64,000 bases of DNA, taken from positions 16,494,813 to 16,558,812 of the forward strand of contig WMCF01000015.1 of the NCBI GenBank assembly GCA_009792885.1, in the 5' to 3' direction. The notes below the pieces were generated by a model, which made no database searches, was not told the origin of the DNA, and saw nothing but the letters and a program-made list of their open reading frames with translations. The stretch is from Eremophila alpestris peregrina (lineage: Eukaryota > Chordata > Aves > Passeriformes > Alaudidae). A program made the position numbers and the translations under genes. Every line of letters begins with the position of its first letter. Positions within the stretch are counted from its first letter, which is position 1. Of this stretch, positions 15,001 through 26,393 are shown piece after piece.

Positions 15001-18000
15001 CCCAGTCACAGTGACACTTAACTTCTCAAACTTGTCCGAAGTCTTAATTTTGTATCTGCTTACCATGCAAACAGAGGCATCACTTAGGGACCGTTTTCTG
15101 TGTGTTCTCAACCATGAATTATGTGCAGTTTCTGGTAGTTAGAGATGGTGAAGCTGTCTTGAAACAGATGGTGAAAAACAGCAAACATGCTTGGTTCATG
15201 ACAAGTACAGCTGTGCTACCATACATGAAGCTTATCCAGTTTGGTATTTTAGGGGGTTTGTTATTGGTTACATTTCCAAATATCTATAAATCTTAAAGGA
15301 ACTAAATAGCCAAATTACCCTTACATTTTCTAAGTCTATATAATGAAGTTTCTCAAAACGTATTTCAAATGTAATGCACATACGAAAAATATGTCTTTTC
15401 ATTTCTGAAGTCAGTAATTCTTACTCTAAGTGAGGAACTGGAAACTTAAACATAATTAATCTACTCTAATAGTGCTTTGCAAAATTCAGAATCCTGTTTC
15501 TGTGCTGCTTTCCTGTGGCTTTAGTACTTGTGAAACAAAGAGTTTAACTCTGATGGTTCCTCACCTTTGAGATGTCAATATTGAGATATCCAGTTAGATA
15601 TAATTGGTACTTACTAGTCATAGCCAGTCACATAATTAATTGCCTTGAGTTTAAAAAAAAAGTGCACTGTAGTTCACCCCTATATTCATTAATAACATTA
15701 ATTATATTTGCTCCTCTGTTTCTTTTCCCATTCATTTTTTTCCATTGCAGTGATCATCAGAGATTTTCAAATCATGATTTCCTGATAAATTGGTTTCCAA
15801 TCTGTACTGTGCCCATCACATTAATTACTCTCATGTCATGTGGAAGTCATCTCATAAATACTGCAATAAAATGATAAAGTACAGCTTGTAGTGGATATGT
15901 TTGCCGGCAAAATGGGTTTGCACTGAATCACAAGTGGCATTTTGATGTGAGGATTTGGCTTTTATTTTTCCTTGATTCAGAAAAAAGAAGTATTTTCAAG
16001 TGCAATGCAGTGTAATAGTCCTTCAAATGCCTCTTGTCTATTAAGAAATTTTTATAGCTGAAAGCTGTATATAGATCCCATTGAGCTCCTAATAAGTGTT
16101 CTGAAAGTTGAACTTTATGTGAATGGGGACTGAATTAGATCTGAGCAAATATTCAATACAGTTTTCTACTCAGTATACATTAATAAGTTACCAAAGAAAT
16201 GCCATGTCATTGTTTGTCACAAAAATTTTTCTCCAGTTACAAAAAATAGAAAACCCCCTAAAACAGAGTCATACATGCAGGCTGAGGAAAAAAAATGGTA
16301 CAGCTGGTTTTATGAACCTTTGCCATTTCCTTCATTTCTAGAACATAAACTGTATTATGTGAAAGAGCAGTAGAAAAATACTGTAAGGTAATGACCTATT
16401 CTGCTTTGATGATACAAAACACTCATCACTTTCTCAGAATTTAATATGTACGTTTATGGTATAATTAGTATTTCCCTTGTAAGATTCTGTTTTCTCTTGC
16501 TGTTTTGTGTGTGTCTTGTCTTTATTAAGATTTTTGTTCCTTGAAGTTTCAGGTCACCATTTTCTAAGCATGTTAGAATAAAACTGTGAGGGATTTTATA
16601 AAATATGTGGTCTACTTTTAAATTTTATGGCTCAAGGTCATAATGTATTGAAGAATCCAAAACCCATCATTGGCAATCAGAGTTTTGCAAATATTTCCAA
16701 TTTATTGAATGTGGAGAAGATGCACCCACGTAGATGTCTAACTGGCTATGACTGCAAATACCTAATTTTGCAGCTGCATATAGCCTGAATTACTGTGCTT
16801 TTTTATATCTCTTTCCATTTGTACTTGAAATGGCATAAACATCAACAGTAATAATGGAAAAGGAAAAGAAATATAAAAGGACGTAATTTTAAATTGCCTG
16901 AGATATATGAAAAAGTAAATATTTGTTATAGCTTTCTTTTCCAACTCTTTAAAAAGAAAACTGGCTTTGACCTAAAAATATATAAAGGTTGAGTGTTTTG
17001 CACATAAGTTTGCTTAAGTGTAATGCCCTAAAGTTTCTTTTATTGTCTTTCCACTTCAAACATGAAACTATGGCCATTACATGGACTGAGATTTTTAAAT
17101 TTGTGCTTTGAGAACTTGCAAATTCCAGTACTCATTTTTTATTAATATTTTCCCCCGTAGATCTGAAATCTCATATTCTGCAAATATAAGGAAGAAAGAA
17201 AAAGGTTGTTGCCAAATTGTGAGATTCCATTTCTCTGTATTTTGCCTAACAAATACAGACAGTTGGGCCCTGCTTTTATCATGATGTGGTGATTTTACAA
17301 TTTACCAATCTGATATTATAGCAGCAATGTCTTTTTTATAAATACTTACTGTATCTGAATTGCCAAGCTGCTTGCCCTGCCATAAACTAATTCAAACACT
17401 TGTCTTGACTTTGAAGTCATCTGGTGTCCAAGAAAATAGATGTGTATGTGAATTGTGTCACGTATTCTTGAGGGATTAATGTCATTGTGTATTCCTGGCT
17501 TTCTTCTATCCAAAAGCAGATATTTTGTTCCAGGAAACTTGCTCTGGCAATCACACGTATATGTGTACATTTGTGGGTACACCTGTGGTACTGTGTCTTT
17601 GTGCTGCTTTGTGATTCAGCCTCTTGCTGCTGCCTCCTTTTTGTGCACTTCTTAACATTTTTTCCTTCAGGAGGAGTTTGTTCTTCTGCTTCATGATGAG
17701 TTTGAAAACATCTTTATCCATTCAAAATGGCTGTCTGTCTGTAGAAGGTGGTTTGATTGCAACAAGTAATTAAAGTTCCTTTGTGTTCTTTGGGAGAAAA
17801 AAAGCGGTAAAAATATATTAGATCTTCATTTTTGTAGTGGGTAGAGAATAGAGAGATTGGTGCTGCTATGAGAGGAGTGACAGCCCTTCCCACCACAATT
17901 GTTTTAGCCTGGTCTGTAGAATTGGTATCCATTTCTTTGATCTGTTCTTTTGGGGTTTGTTCGGTGATGGTTTCAACAGGGGTGTTTTTAGAGAGAGAAT

Positions 18001-21000
18001 TCACTCTTCCATGCAGAAGTGTTATGCATTTGGATCTATTGTAATTGGGACAGAAGTTTTATTAAATGTGGGGAGAAGTGGGTGAAGTCAGAGTCAGGAC
18101 CAAGTTCTCCTCTTGGTTGGTCAGGCATTTGCTTCAAAATGCTAGGATTTAAGGAAAGCTTTGAAATCTCCATAGTGTGCAACTTCACAGCTCTGCTGTC
18201 AGTGGTTTCCAGAGTGCAGCTGTATCTGCTGAGGGAATGAGGCAAGGCATGGAAGAGCAGGGACAGCAGCTGAACCATAGTGTGGAGACACCTGGGATGT
18301 TACTGCTGCTATGGAAAGCTGTTGTTTGTGCTTTGGATTCCATCCTTGGGAAGATTTGACTTTTCTTAGTCTGAGAAGTAAATATGTGACTCAAAAAACC
18401 TGATTTGAAAAATATGTGACAGGGTTGATGAAAGCCATTTACAAAGCTTTAAAGATAGTGTTTAGGCCTTACATATGAGAACTGGTTTGTGACACATTAA
18501 GTTTGTCGTTTTCAGGGGATGGCATTGGTCTCATGGTCAAGTTTGGAAAGTTCATTGTAGCCATGTGTTTAGCTGCAGAATTATAAATATTTGCCAAGTT
18601 CCATGTGCTTCATAAGAGAAGGCTGTCAAGTGTCTATGTTTTGAGCACTAACATAGGATGATACATAAAAAAGTTACATGGTGGGAAACTTTTCACTCCT
18701 ACAACACAGTTGTATGGTTCTATTTTTTACAGACCTCCTAGAGCAGCTTTCCTGATTAGAGTATGCAGCTTGTAAATAGAGCAGGTCGAGGGAGGTTGCT
18801 TCATACAAACTAATTAGTATGCTGTATTTAAAATAGTTAGATAATACTTGCCTTTAAAAACAGGAAGAAAACATATTGGATGGGGTTTTTATAGGAAATG
18901 GGGCATGCATTCCCTTATGCTTTTAGTGCAAAAGTGCTTATAATCACCTGCAAAAATCCTAGCAAGAGAATGTGACAGAACAGCTCAGTGAGTGCTACAA
19001 GGTGCCACAAAAACAGTGGGTTTGGAATTTAAATTTTTCTTAAGTAAACATCCTTAACTGTGGTGGCTTAAGCAGATCTGACTTCAATAGCAAAATGGAG
19101 AATAATGTCAAACATAAATATCTAGTGAGTTTTTGGGTTCAGTCCATACCCTTCATAGTGTAATGCCAGTCACTGAGTTTTCAGATACTGGATTCAGCAG
19201 GCCTTCTTATTAAATGTTTCTTGTCTAGCATGGACAAATAATGAAATATTGCCATGCTAAGGGCCACCAAATCTGTGAAACAGGAGCCTCCTGTGCAAGG
19301 ATACTGGGAAGAAGTAGAAGAATGTGGAAAGAATAACATTTCACTTCAGGTGTCTGATCTGTGTTCTCAAATAATATTAATATAATTATGTTTTAAAAAA
19401 ATATACCAAAATCAGAGCATTGTGGATTTTCAGATGAACTGGCTTCCAAGATAGTAGATTGGCAAAATGTCAAGTAGAAATCACACCTTTGAAGTAGAAG
19501 AATATTTGGAGATTTTTTCCCCCTTTTATTTGATATCACTGTATCTACCTTCCTATGTAGCTACTCCAGTGGTAATTGGTATCAGTTTAGGAGTTTGCAA
19601 CATAAACTATATGATTTTCTGGGAAAGACACTTTTTTTTCAGAGGAATAAAAGTTATGGGAAGCCATCTCGGAAAGCTTGCAGGTCAATATTGCAGTCAG
19701 GAGAAGAAACAAGAATGAGCTGCAGAACTCAGCATCTTATGATCAGTTTATGGTAGGTAGGTTTGGAATGGAAATGTGGCTGATGACCTGGAATGGCTGC
19801 AAGATGGGGGTAGTTCCCTGGCCTGGCTGGGCAAATAGTTGCAGCAGAGAGGGGCAGAGTGGCTGACAGGAGGCAATTTCCACAATACTTTGGTCAATGT
19901 GAATCAGAATCCACAAACTCAGCACTAGCAAGAATACCACTAAATGTACTATCTTCCTTGTGGGGAAATGTGTGTTGTCCATCTCCTGCAGACCTATTCA
20001 GCCAAGCTCCTTGAAAACTATCTGTTTGAAGTTGTTTCTGGGTCTTAAAAAGTCTTTAAAACATAATAAATACTAAAACAACTTCAGTAGTAAATATAAA
20101 ATGTAAACAAAATACAGATAAATGACAGTTACCAGTATCATACGCTGTGATTGTGAATGAAGTTTGGCTCTTCCCTTCAGGTTTAGTAGTTAACAGGTAC
20201 ATTTTGCAGTTTTTCCTCTCATTGAGGCTGGAGTGGGGTTTGAGGAACTTAACAAGAAATTTAAACAAGCTAAATGTTGGTTATGCATTAAAAAACCCCC
20301 AGCTGTTTAGGGCTGATACTTTTCTGGAGCTGTGGCCCACTGGAGGATGTCTCCTGAGCAAGGACTGGACAGGACAAAGTGGAAGGAACTAAAAACAATT
20401 CAGCATAGGTGCATAACATAATAGAGACTGTATGAATTGTTTTTGTGTGTACCAGTTCCATTATATTGAGTTGTAAAGGGTCCACAGGAGTCAAGGAAGG
20501 GACTAGAACTGAAAAAATGTGTTATGAGAAGAGAGGTTAAGGAGATCAATGAGGTTTAAACTGAAGAAGTAATCAATATGAGGAAGTGAGGAAAAGGACC
20601 ATAAATTGTATAACGATAAGGGACCCTTAGTGAACATTACAGATGCAAGAGGAATGTTCAGTAGAAGGCAGTTAATTAAAACAGAATCTCAAATGCATCA
20701 GTAGTTTAAAAAGCTGAAAGTTTATTGAATAACTAAGGTAATCGATGGTGAGAATATCAAAAACTCTTCTTCCAAAATATCAGTATTCCAAGTCTGCTGA
20801 TGGTCACATATGGATGCATAGGGAAGGAATGGGTTAGATCACACAGATGGTGCCTTTTTCTTGCTTAAAGCAATGACATAAAACTTAAGGACTTCATGAG
20901 CCAGACACTGTTTCCATGTGTTTGTGTTTAACAGCATTGTTTGGATTTTTCTCTTACCTGTATATTTTTGTCATCCCACTTACGCTTTTGGCTTCCATGT

Positions 21001-21987
21001 TGTGGCAGTGAGTCTCACAGTTGTAATTATGGTTTATGTGGTGTAGTCTGGCTTTTCTATTTATTATAGACCTGCTGCCCCATTTCATAATTTCATAGAT
21101 TTCTTAAAAATACCCAGTTACATTGAGAAAAACTTTCTAAAGAGAGGCCCAGTCATAACACAAGGCTGCCCCTCTAAGGCTTTCTCTAATAATTCATGGG
21201 TGGGTGTCTTGCTCTCCCTGTAGGAGATACAGTGTTTACTGCTTGACTGGCTTCTGCTCTAACAGCCTCTGTGGACAGCTAGTGAGTTCCATCCTGGCCA
21301 TGACTGCTGTGTCCTTATAGTGAATAAAGCTGATTCCTGGGTGTTTCAAACCAGGTGCAAATACTCAGAACAAAACAGTTTCCCCTTTGAATGCACAACA
21401 TTGCACACACTTCCCTGTATGTGCTAGTGTGTAGTTTTCAAGGTATCCTGGTAACTGTCTAGAGCTCAATGGGAGAATGGGGTTTTTTGGTTTGCTTTAT
21501 TTTCAAAAGTCAGCCTTCCATCCCCCATCTCACACTTATGCCATAGCAGGGCAGATGCTGTGTTATCCTGCTTTGTAGGTGGAAGTTTTGGTGTGTGCTT
21601 GCTGGCCCTCACTCTTAGCTGTTTACATGCTGTAATGACCACAGAACAACTTGGTTTTGGGGCCCAGAATATTAACAGATCTCTCACTAACTCTTAGGTG
21701 TAGTGGGAGCAAAATCAGAGACTTTCTGTCAAAATCACAGGAAGTTCTTAATTAAAAATAGGAAACAATTCCTGCTTGCTGGGCTTGGTGTTCCAAATGT
21801 GATCATGTGAAGTGAGGTTCTGCAGTGAGTATTTAATATTCTAATTTTTACTCCTTTTTTTGTCTTTTTCTAGGAGAAGCTCTGCCTACCACATCACATC
21901 CTAGAAGAAAAGGGCTTGGTAAAAGTGAGCATAACAGTTCAAGCATTGCTAGATGTAACCACAGTGAAACAAGCTTTATTCACATGA
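1..21987 (+). CDS. LRCH1: LRCH1, 3' part of gene (LRR and calponin-homology protein 1), two alternative C-termini
   Basis: Gene-level entry. Coding segments seen are 1-80, 3511-3648 and 4877-4954, then either 12402-12608 or 21874-21987. All have GT/AG borders and join in phase 0. The joined protein reads through the end of the linker and a single C-terminal calponin-homology domain containing GSALMDGVVLCHLVNHVRPR and PKLSMAKCRRNVENFLDACR, which I recognise as LRCH family and closest to LRCH1. Known of the family: N-terminal leucine-rich repeats, a disordered middle and one CH domain; mammalian LRCH1 binds DOCK8 and restrains Cdc42 activation and T-cell migration. The LRR exons and promoter are upstream of the window. 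The two last exons give a membrane-anchored and a non-anchored form. The neighbour ESD lies tail to tail, matching mammalian gene order. LRCH3 and LRCH4 are the alternative paralogues, but synteny favours LRCH1. Confidence 0.93.
81..3510 (+). other. LRCH1: LRCH1 intron
   Basis: This AT-rich intron runs from donor GTATGT at 81 to acceptor TTTGCAG ending at 3510. The only recognisable element inside is a decayed CR1 fragment at about 2375-2690. I see no other exon or RNA gene. Confidence 0.8.
2375..2690 (+). repeat. Decayed CR1 LINE 3'-end fragment
   Basis: The order of phrases follows the avian CR1 3' region on the plus strand. It opens with GTCCTCAGCTGCCTGAAGGG, passes through a segment corresponding to the conserved block around the aligned stretches 'GGCACAAATTGCAG' and 'AAATTCTTTGCC', and ends with 'CCCTTCTAACCTA'. 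Many substitutions and short indels show it is old. The 5' end is truncated, as is usual for LINE copies. The boundaries are approximate because I matched by eye to remembered CR1 sequence. Confidence 0.65.
3511..3648 (+). CDS. LRCH1: LRCH1 exon, first part of CH domain
   Basis: There are 46 codons in phase 0, with acceptor TTCCTTTGCAG before 3511 and donor GTAAGT at 3649. The translation starts NIETRLKICLPEDLGSALMD and ends VPSPAV. It contains the CH-domain core 'LMDGVVLCHLVNHVRPRSV', the signature of LRCH-type CH domains. The local base composition is richer in G+C than the flanking introns, as expected of a conserved exon. Confidence 0.95.
3649..4876 (+). other. LRCH1: LRCH1 intron
   Basis: This 1.2 kb AT-rich intron ends in a long T tract and TTCTACAG at 4876. 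I recognise nothing else in it. Confidence 0.8.
4877..4954 (+). CDS. LRCH1: LRCH1 exon, middle of CH domain
   Basis: There are 26 codons in phase 0, reading PKLSMAKCRRNVENFLDACR then KLGIPE. The acceptor is TTCTACAG and the donor is GTAATT at 4955. Its last codon, GAG, joins in phase 0 to either of the two downstream last exons. It is therefore the common splice donor for the alternative C-termini. Confidence 0.95.
4955..12401 (+). other. LRCH1: LRCH1 intron
   Basis: This 7.4 kb AT-rich intron has a 13-base A run at about 11267-11279. Small open frames such as those near 6896, 8673, 9504 and 9978 have no recognisable domain or splice context, and I treat them as chance. The acceptor TAG is at 12399-12401, preceded by the pyrimidine-rich 'TTTTTCTGTTCT'. 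Confidence 0.75.
12402..12608 (+). CDS. LRCH1: LRCH1 alternative last exon encoding a C-terminal membrane anchor
   Basis: There are 68 codons plus TAA in phase 0, beginning ADLCSPYDILQSDIRHIRKT and continuing VDTLLALGEK. The first ~27 residues complete the CH domain. After a short Pro/Ser/Thr-rich spacer comes a hydrophobic stretch of about 18-20 residues (exon residues 44-61, LIGFCLFHILFIVLMYIT), followed by YHWNLLTA. That layout is a single C-terminal membrane anchor, and I recall a matching C-terminus in a mammalian LRCH1 isoform. The weak point is the acceptor: the tract is interrupted by GGCTGCCCTTCGGGA just before TAG, which suggests regulated inclusion. Polyadenylation for this form would have to occur inside the next intron. 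Confidence 0.9.
   Translation, partial: ADLCSPYDILQSDIRHIRKTVDTLLALGEKPPQSTSTFRSWDLIGFCLFHILFIVLMYITYHWNLLTA
13480..13507 (+). repeat. Short TTTG microsatellite
   Basis: About seven TTTG units, with one TTGC interruption, lie in the LRCH1 intron. Confidence 0.7.
13933..13938 (+). terminator. LRCH1: Candidate poly(A) signal for the anchored LRCH1 form
   Basis: An AATAAA lies about 1.3 kb downstream of the TAA of the membrane-anchor exon. A second AATAAA is at 14083-14088. One of the two probably ends the mRNA that uses the 12402-12608 exon; I cannot choose without transcript data. Confidence 0.3.
14121..14156 (+). repeat. Imperfect GATA microsatellite
   Basis: Interrupted TAGA/GATA units with three consecutive perfect copies in the middle. 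Confidence 0.6.
21874..21987 (+). CDS. LRCH1: LRCH1 distal alternative last exon (no membrane anchor)
   Basis: There are 37 codons plus TGA in phase 0: EKLCLPHHILEEKGLVKVSI, then TVQALLDVTTVKQALFT. The acceptor is CTTTTTCTAG with a strong T-rich tract, much better than that of the anchor exon. The residues complete the last helix of the CH domain and stop soon after, so this form lacks a transmembrane segment. The sequence is also very like the C-terminus of LRCH3. The motif LC-x-P-x-x-IL at its start is shared with the anchor exon, indicating that the two are duplicated versions of one ancestral exon. Confidence 0.93.
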   Translation, partial: EKLCLPHHILEEKGLVKVSITVQALLDVTTVKQALFT

Positions 21988-22325
21988 AACTACTCTCTCT
22001 GCTGTTACCAGCTACACTGTGCCATGAAAGAATCAAAAAACTGCCCATTTTTTCAAACTGCATTGAAAACAACTCCAGTACTCCAAGAGTATTCTCATGA
22101 TTTTTAACCCACGTTTCAGACTGTACGTATGTGTCAGACTACAAAGCAGAAACTGAACAGAAACATTTTCTAGGGGACGTTGGCACTTCACTGCTTTTAT
22201 AGCTCACTTTGTACAGTACTTACTAAAATAACCACCTCTCTGCCACTTAAAATCGTGTGGAGTACACAGCTGTCTTGCAGCAAGATACCTTTTTATTACT
22301 AAACTAAGAATCACTGTAATCACCT

Positions 22326-22347
22326 GGGGGGGAGGGAGAAGGGAGGG
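22326..22347 (+). promoter_or_regulatory. Predicted G-quadruplex motif in LRCH1 3'UTR
   Basis: Four G runs (7, 3, 3 and 3 bases) are separated by loops A, AGAA and A, so the tract satisfies the G3+N1-7 pattern. It is on the transcribed (sense) strand, about 340 nt after the stop codon, in otherwise AT-rich sequence. Confidence 0.6.
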
Positions 22348-24366
22348 TAACTCAGACTGCTACCACCTTAGGTTTTTCTGCAGTTGCTTCAGGCTATTGC
22401 CTTTTAAAAATATCCAGACATAAAATATTTATATAAATATTATTTATTAGTGAGTTGTTATTCATCCTTTGGATGCAAAATGTAAATTAGGAAACTGTAT
22501 TTTATTACTGCTTTTTTTTGTGGTTAAACACTTTATTTTAATATAAATACTTAGTTATTTTTTATTCTACTTGGTGTGCAGTAGCTCTAGATCTCTGTAA
22601 ATTGTATTTTCTAATATGTAAGATAAAAAGCAAACAAAATAGGTGCTTCTATTAAAAGAACAGCTAGCTGGAATGACATTCTTTATTTCATGAATCTGTG
22701 GAACATTGGTAAAAAATTATCTGCATTCCATTGAGTTTCCTACATTCCAGTAACACCTCTCTCCTCACTAGACTAAATTGGCTGAAAGTGAGAGCACACC
22801 CATTTTATTTGTATATAGATGTTTAAAAACAAAAAACAAAAGGAAATATGTAAACTTGAAAAATAAATGTGAACAAATATTTTTGATTGCTTATTTTACT
22901 ATGCACAAGACATTTAACTTTTGCCACAACAAGATGAATTATGTGCATTAGGATCATGTGTCTTGAAATGTAATTTTGCACTGTAACTTGATTTCTTTTA
23001 AAGATTACAGCACTACAGAACAAATAGTAAAAAATAGCACAAGAATGTTAACAAGCTTCACCAGGTAGCCAAAAAATTAACTTGTTTTCTTCAGTGATTC
23101 CTTCGAGAGGAGGTAAAATGATTGAAATTGCCAAAGGCAGTCGCAAAAACCCAATCTTCCAGATCCAACCTGCCTGGGTACAGTGCTTCTCTTTAAAAGT
23201 ATCCACAGAATTAAGCACAATGTTCTGTAGTGCACATTTGCAGCATCAGACCTCTACTTCCACGTCAGCAATAGGAAATAAAAGTTCTTCTCCTTATCAC
23301 CACTTTACATTTTTCAAAGAGATTTTTAAAAGCATAATTTATTATTAAGATATCAAAAAGTTCCAGCACAGTGATTCTTCTGCTATCTGGAACATCCTTT
23401 TTTCATTCACACAAGAAGCCAGTGATGGGATTTGGGAAGCAGGACAGGGCAGCTGCATGTGGTGAAAAGGGAAGCTGGCTGGAGACACACAAGCAGGGAG
23501 TTTGAAATGTAGAGTGGCAAAAAAAGAGGCAAGGGGGTGGGAGGACAAAATATTTAAGCAAGAGGATGTGGAGAGAACTATTGTATGAAGGCTTTAGGGC
23601 AGAGTGATGCATACTTGCCACTGCCCCCTCTCGAGGCAGCTGCACACACGTTCCCAGGCACTGCATTTAAAGCCAGCCCTGTTCAGCAGCAGAGCTGTTG
23701 GGCTTCAGACCCCACAGCTCAGCACCACACCTGGCTGAGGGGCTGGGAGCAGGGACAGCAGCACGGGAGGAGAGAGGGCTCACAGACAGTGAGACTGACA
23801 GCAGTATGCATGGAATATCCACTTACTTCAACCAAAGCAAAAACATTCATTTTATAGAGGGAACATTGCCTGAAATTGTAATTTGATCGGCAGCTAGCAT
23901 ATTGTTTCCTATAAAATGTACTGTGCACTTTAACACTAAATGAAAATGTATTTTAATATTTTACAGAGCTGCACAAATATCTGTTTTGTCAAAAAGCACG
24001 AGCAATGTAAAGAAAATAGGTTTTCAAGTTAGAGTTTATCAAATTTTAAAAGCATTCAAGGATCAAGTATAAAAATAGGAATATTGATTTCTGCATCTTG
24101 AGGGATAAAATGCAGGTTTCCTGAGTATTTTTTTACAATGTATATATGGCAACATGAAGCTTTGTAATTATTATTATTTTGACAAATCTTGTTTTTTCAT
24201 AATTAAAATTTTGGTTTTCTCCTGATAGTGTCTTTCAGTATTTGCTTGAAGTTGGCTGTAAATAAATAGCTCTAAGTATTTTGTAATACAGCTTTTTTTA
24301 TGCAGTCTTAACCTGTAAGGCTAAAAGGAGACTCTTCATGATCCTTTGTACAATATTTATATGTGC

Positions 24367-24372
24367 AATAAA
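24367..24372 (+). terminator. LRCH1: Probable distal poly(A) signal of LRCH1
   Basis: A canonical AATAAA follows another at 24261-24266 and precedes an ATTAAA at 24445-24450. The cluster, followed by a change to GC-richer sequence, suggests that the main distal cleavage site is close by. Confidence 0.5.
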
Positions 24373-24460
24373 ACATGCATGGCAAATCTCTAATACCCTC
24401 TGCAGTGAACATAATGTACATAGAAATTCTTTACTGTAGTTACTATTAAACTATATTATT

Positions 24461-26240
24461 TGCAGAAACCCTTGAATGGCCATCCCTGTGACTGATTTCT
24501 TGTAAAAGAGATGGTAGTTGGAGAGCCTAACAGTGGAAATGATGGGTTTGGGGATGGGGGAAGATGATGTGATGCCAATAAAGGAATATTGCAGCTAAAG
24601 TAGGCATAAGCTCCAGCTGGTAGCTGTTGGATGCCTGCAATGTTCTCCCTGCAGCTTTGCTGCTCCTGCCAGTCCATCAGTGGCAGTGAATTATCTGCCC
24701 TCTCTCTGCTGCCAGGGCTGGGCTGGGCTCAGGGAGATGGGGGGAGACCCCTCCTTCAGTTTGCTCCTTCTCACCTTGGTGTATGGGAGTTGTTCATTTT
24801 ACTGCTGACACCTCTCTACAGGGCAGCCTTTTCTCCTCCTGAATGCAGAGATTGCTCTGCAGCCTTCTGCTTCAGCAAACAAAACCTGGAGATTCCTTGA
24901 TAGTCCTGAATCCAAGCAGTAAGCACAGTAACATCTTCAGCCCTGGAGGTAACCCAGTGTGCCAGGGCCGTGCTCAGCTGCTTTGCTCTGCCCCTGGCTG
25001 CAGAAACAAGGAGCAAGGCACAGCACCCAGCCTCCTCTTGCCCATGCAGGTTTCTGAAGTCATCCAGGTACAGATTCTCCTGGATTCCACTTTCTCTAAT
25101 GGTGTGCCTTTACCTCAGTGAACAGGTGACTATAAGCTGTGCTTTTCATATTTGATTGGGGATTTTGGAAGCAGAGGATCTTTCTGCAATAATTTCATTT
25201 TGGAGAGCTCTTGCAATGCACACAGTTGTATCTTCCCAGCCTTCAGAGCTTACTTCATAAAGAAATAGATGCAAGATTGATAACAGTCAATGCTTAATTT
25301 AAGGCTGTCACCAGCAGCAGCCTCCCTGTAACCTAGAGTCTAGCAGGAACCAGAGACACATGAGAGCATTCAGCACTGCTTAAAAAAGGAAACCCATCCT
25401 ACATCTATTGGAGCATTTCCTCTGGCAAGAGCAAGTCAAGCTTTGAGCAACAATTCAGGTCCAGCTGAACCCTGAGAAAGCTGAGTTTATAAGTGATTAC
25501 TTGTAGCTCACTGGAACAATCTGTGTTCTTGTCCAAGGTAGCTGGCACAATCATACCACCAAGAGCTATTTTAGATCTACAACTGTCAGGACTAAGTTCT
25601 GTCATCTTTTGTAAAATAAGCATACCTGATTTCAGCAATGAGATATTAGATCATCTAGACAGCAGTTGCTTTTTTCACATCAATTTAGCAGTTTCAGTTC
25701 TGTCAAATTTAAGATCCACCGTACAAGTCTTTAACACCTAAAGAATCAAAGGCCAGTGGAGAAAAATCCTTTTTACTACTGACTGCTTCCTTCACCTGTT
25801 TAAGAGGTCTTTTTTGTAAGTATCATCCTTGAAATACTCCAGATCATTTGCTTGATAAAGCACAGGACAGTAAACTACTGTGCACAGCAGGCTTCTGTCT
25901 GCATTCTCCACCAGACTTGGTCCTTGGAAGGTATTTATGCAGGCCAAGGAAAAACACACCTACCGCTTCAGATTAATTAAGAACCTTGATTAGCTGTGCC
26001 ACTAACAACTTCCCTCACCATTAGAGGATGAAGTAAACCCCAGTAATTACTGAGCTGAATGGACACACTGTTGTTAATCAGAGTCTTTGCACAGTTGCAC
26101 TAGAAGCTGCCTGCAGGTGTCACTCATGGTCTGAAAGTCCCCCATCTGGTGGCTTACATTTTGACCCAAAACGCAGCAGATACAACTTCATGGCATCAAG
26201 AGTTTTCCAAGCATGCAAGAACATTCCCAATAATTTGATG
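24461..26240. other. Intergenic gap between convergent LRCH1 and ESD
   Basis: About 1.8 kb of sequence, GC-richer than the introns, especially at 24600-25120. Several overlapping short open frames on both strands have no recognisable domain. I see no gene or repeat that I can name. Confidence 0.6.
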
Positions 26241-26265
26241 TGTGTGCTGTAAAGTAACTGGGACT

Positions 26266-26271
26266 TTTATT
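26266..26271 (-). terminator. ESD: ESD poly(A) signal
   Basis: AATAAA on the minus strand, about 125 nt after the ESD stop codon, giving a short 3'UTR. No closer canonical signal was seen. Confidence 0.65.
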
Positions 26272-26393
26272 TTTCTTAGAAGTACAATCAGAAGAGCTCA
26301 ATTTTACAAACATTACTTCGGCAAATGATTTCTGTTTAGTTCACCACTATCTCTTGATTCATATTGGCCAGGCAGCACTTGCATCCAAACGGT

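Larger units (their letters stand above)
12609..21873 (+). other. LRCH1: 3'UTR of the anchored isoform and intron before the distal last exon
   Basis: The 9.3 kb between the two alternative last exons is AT-rich. It includes a short TTTG-rich microsatellite (about 13480-13507) and an imperfect GATA-type tract (about 14121-14156). No further exon, tRNA or recognisable repeat was found. It ends in TTTTTCTAG at 21873. Confidence 0.65.
21988..24460 (+). other. LRCH1: LRCH1 3'UTR
   Basis: This long AT-rich stretch after the distal stop has several poly(A) signals: ATTAAA 22651-22656, AATAAA 22862-22867, AATAAA 24261-24266, AATAAA 24367-24372 and ATTAAA 24445-24450. AU-rich, ATTTA-containing sequence lies around 22425-22450, a pattern typical of regulated 3'UTRs. 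A G-rich run at 22326-22347 could form a quadruplex. A GC-richer block at about 23590-23790 interrupts the UTR and may be an inserted repeat that I do not recognise. The end is placed by the last cluster of signals and is approximate. Confidence 0.65.

Noticed and set aside
14786..15142. 118-codon plus-strand open frame between the two LRCH1 last exons
   Set aside because: No recognisable domain, and other overlapping frames are also open here; no splice sites place it in LRCH1.
26142..26153. CTCF-like CCATCTGGTGGC near the LRCH1/ESD boundary
   Set aside because: Mismatch at a core position and no way to score it here; a single short motif is not enough.
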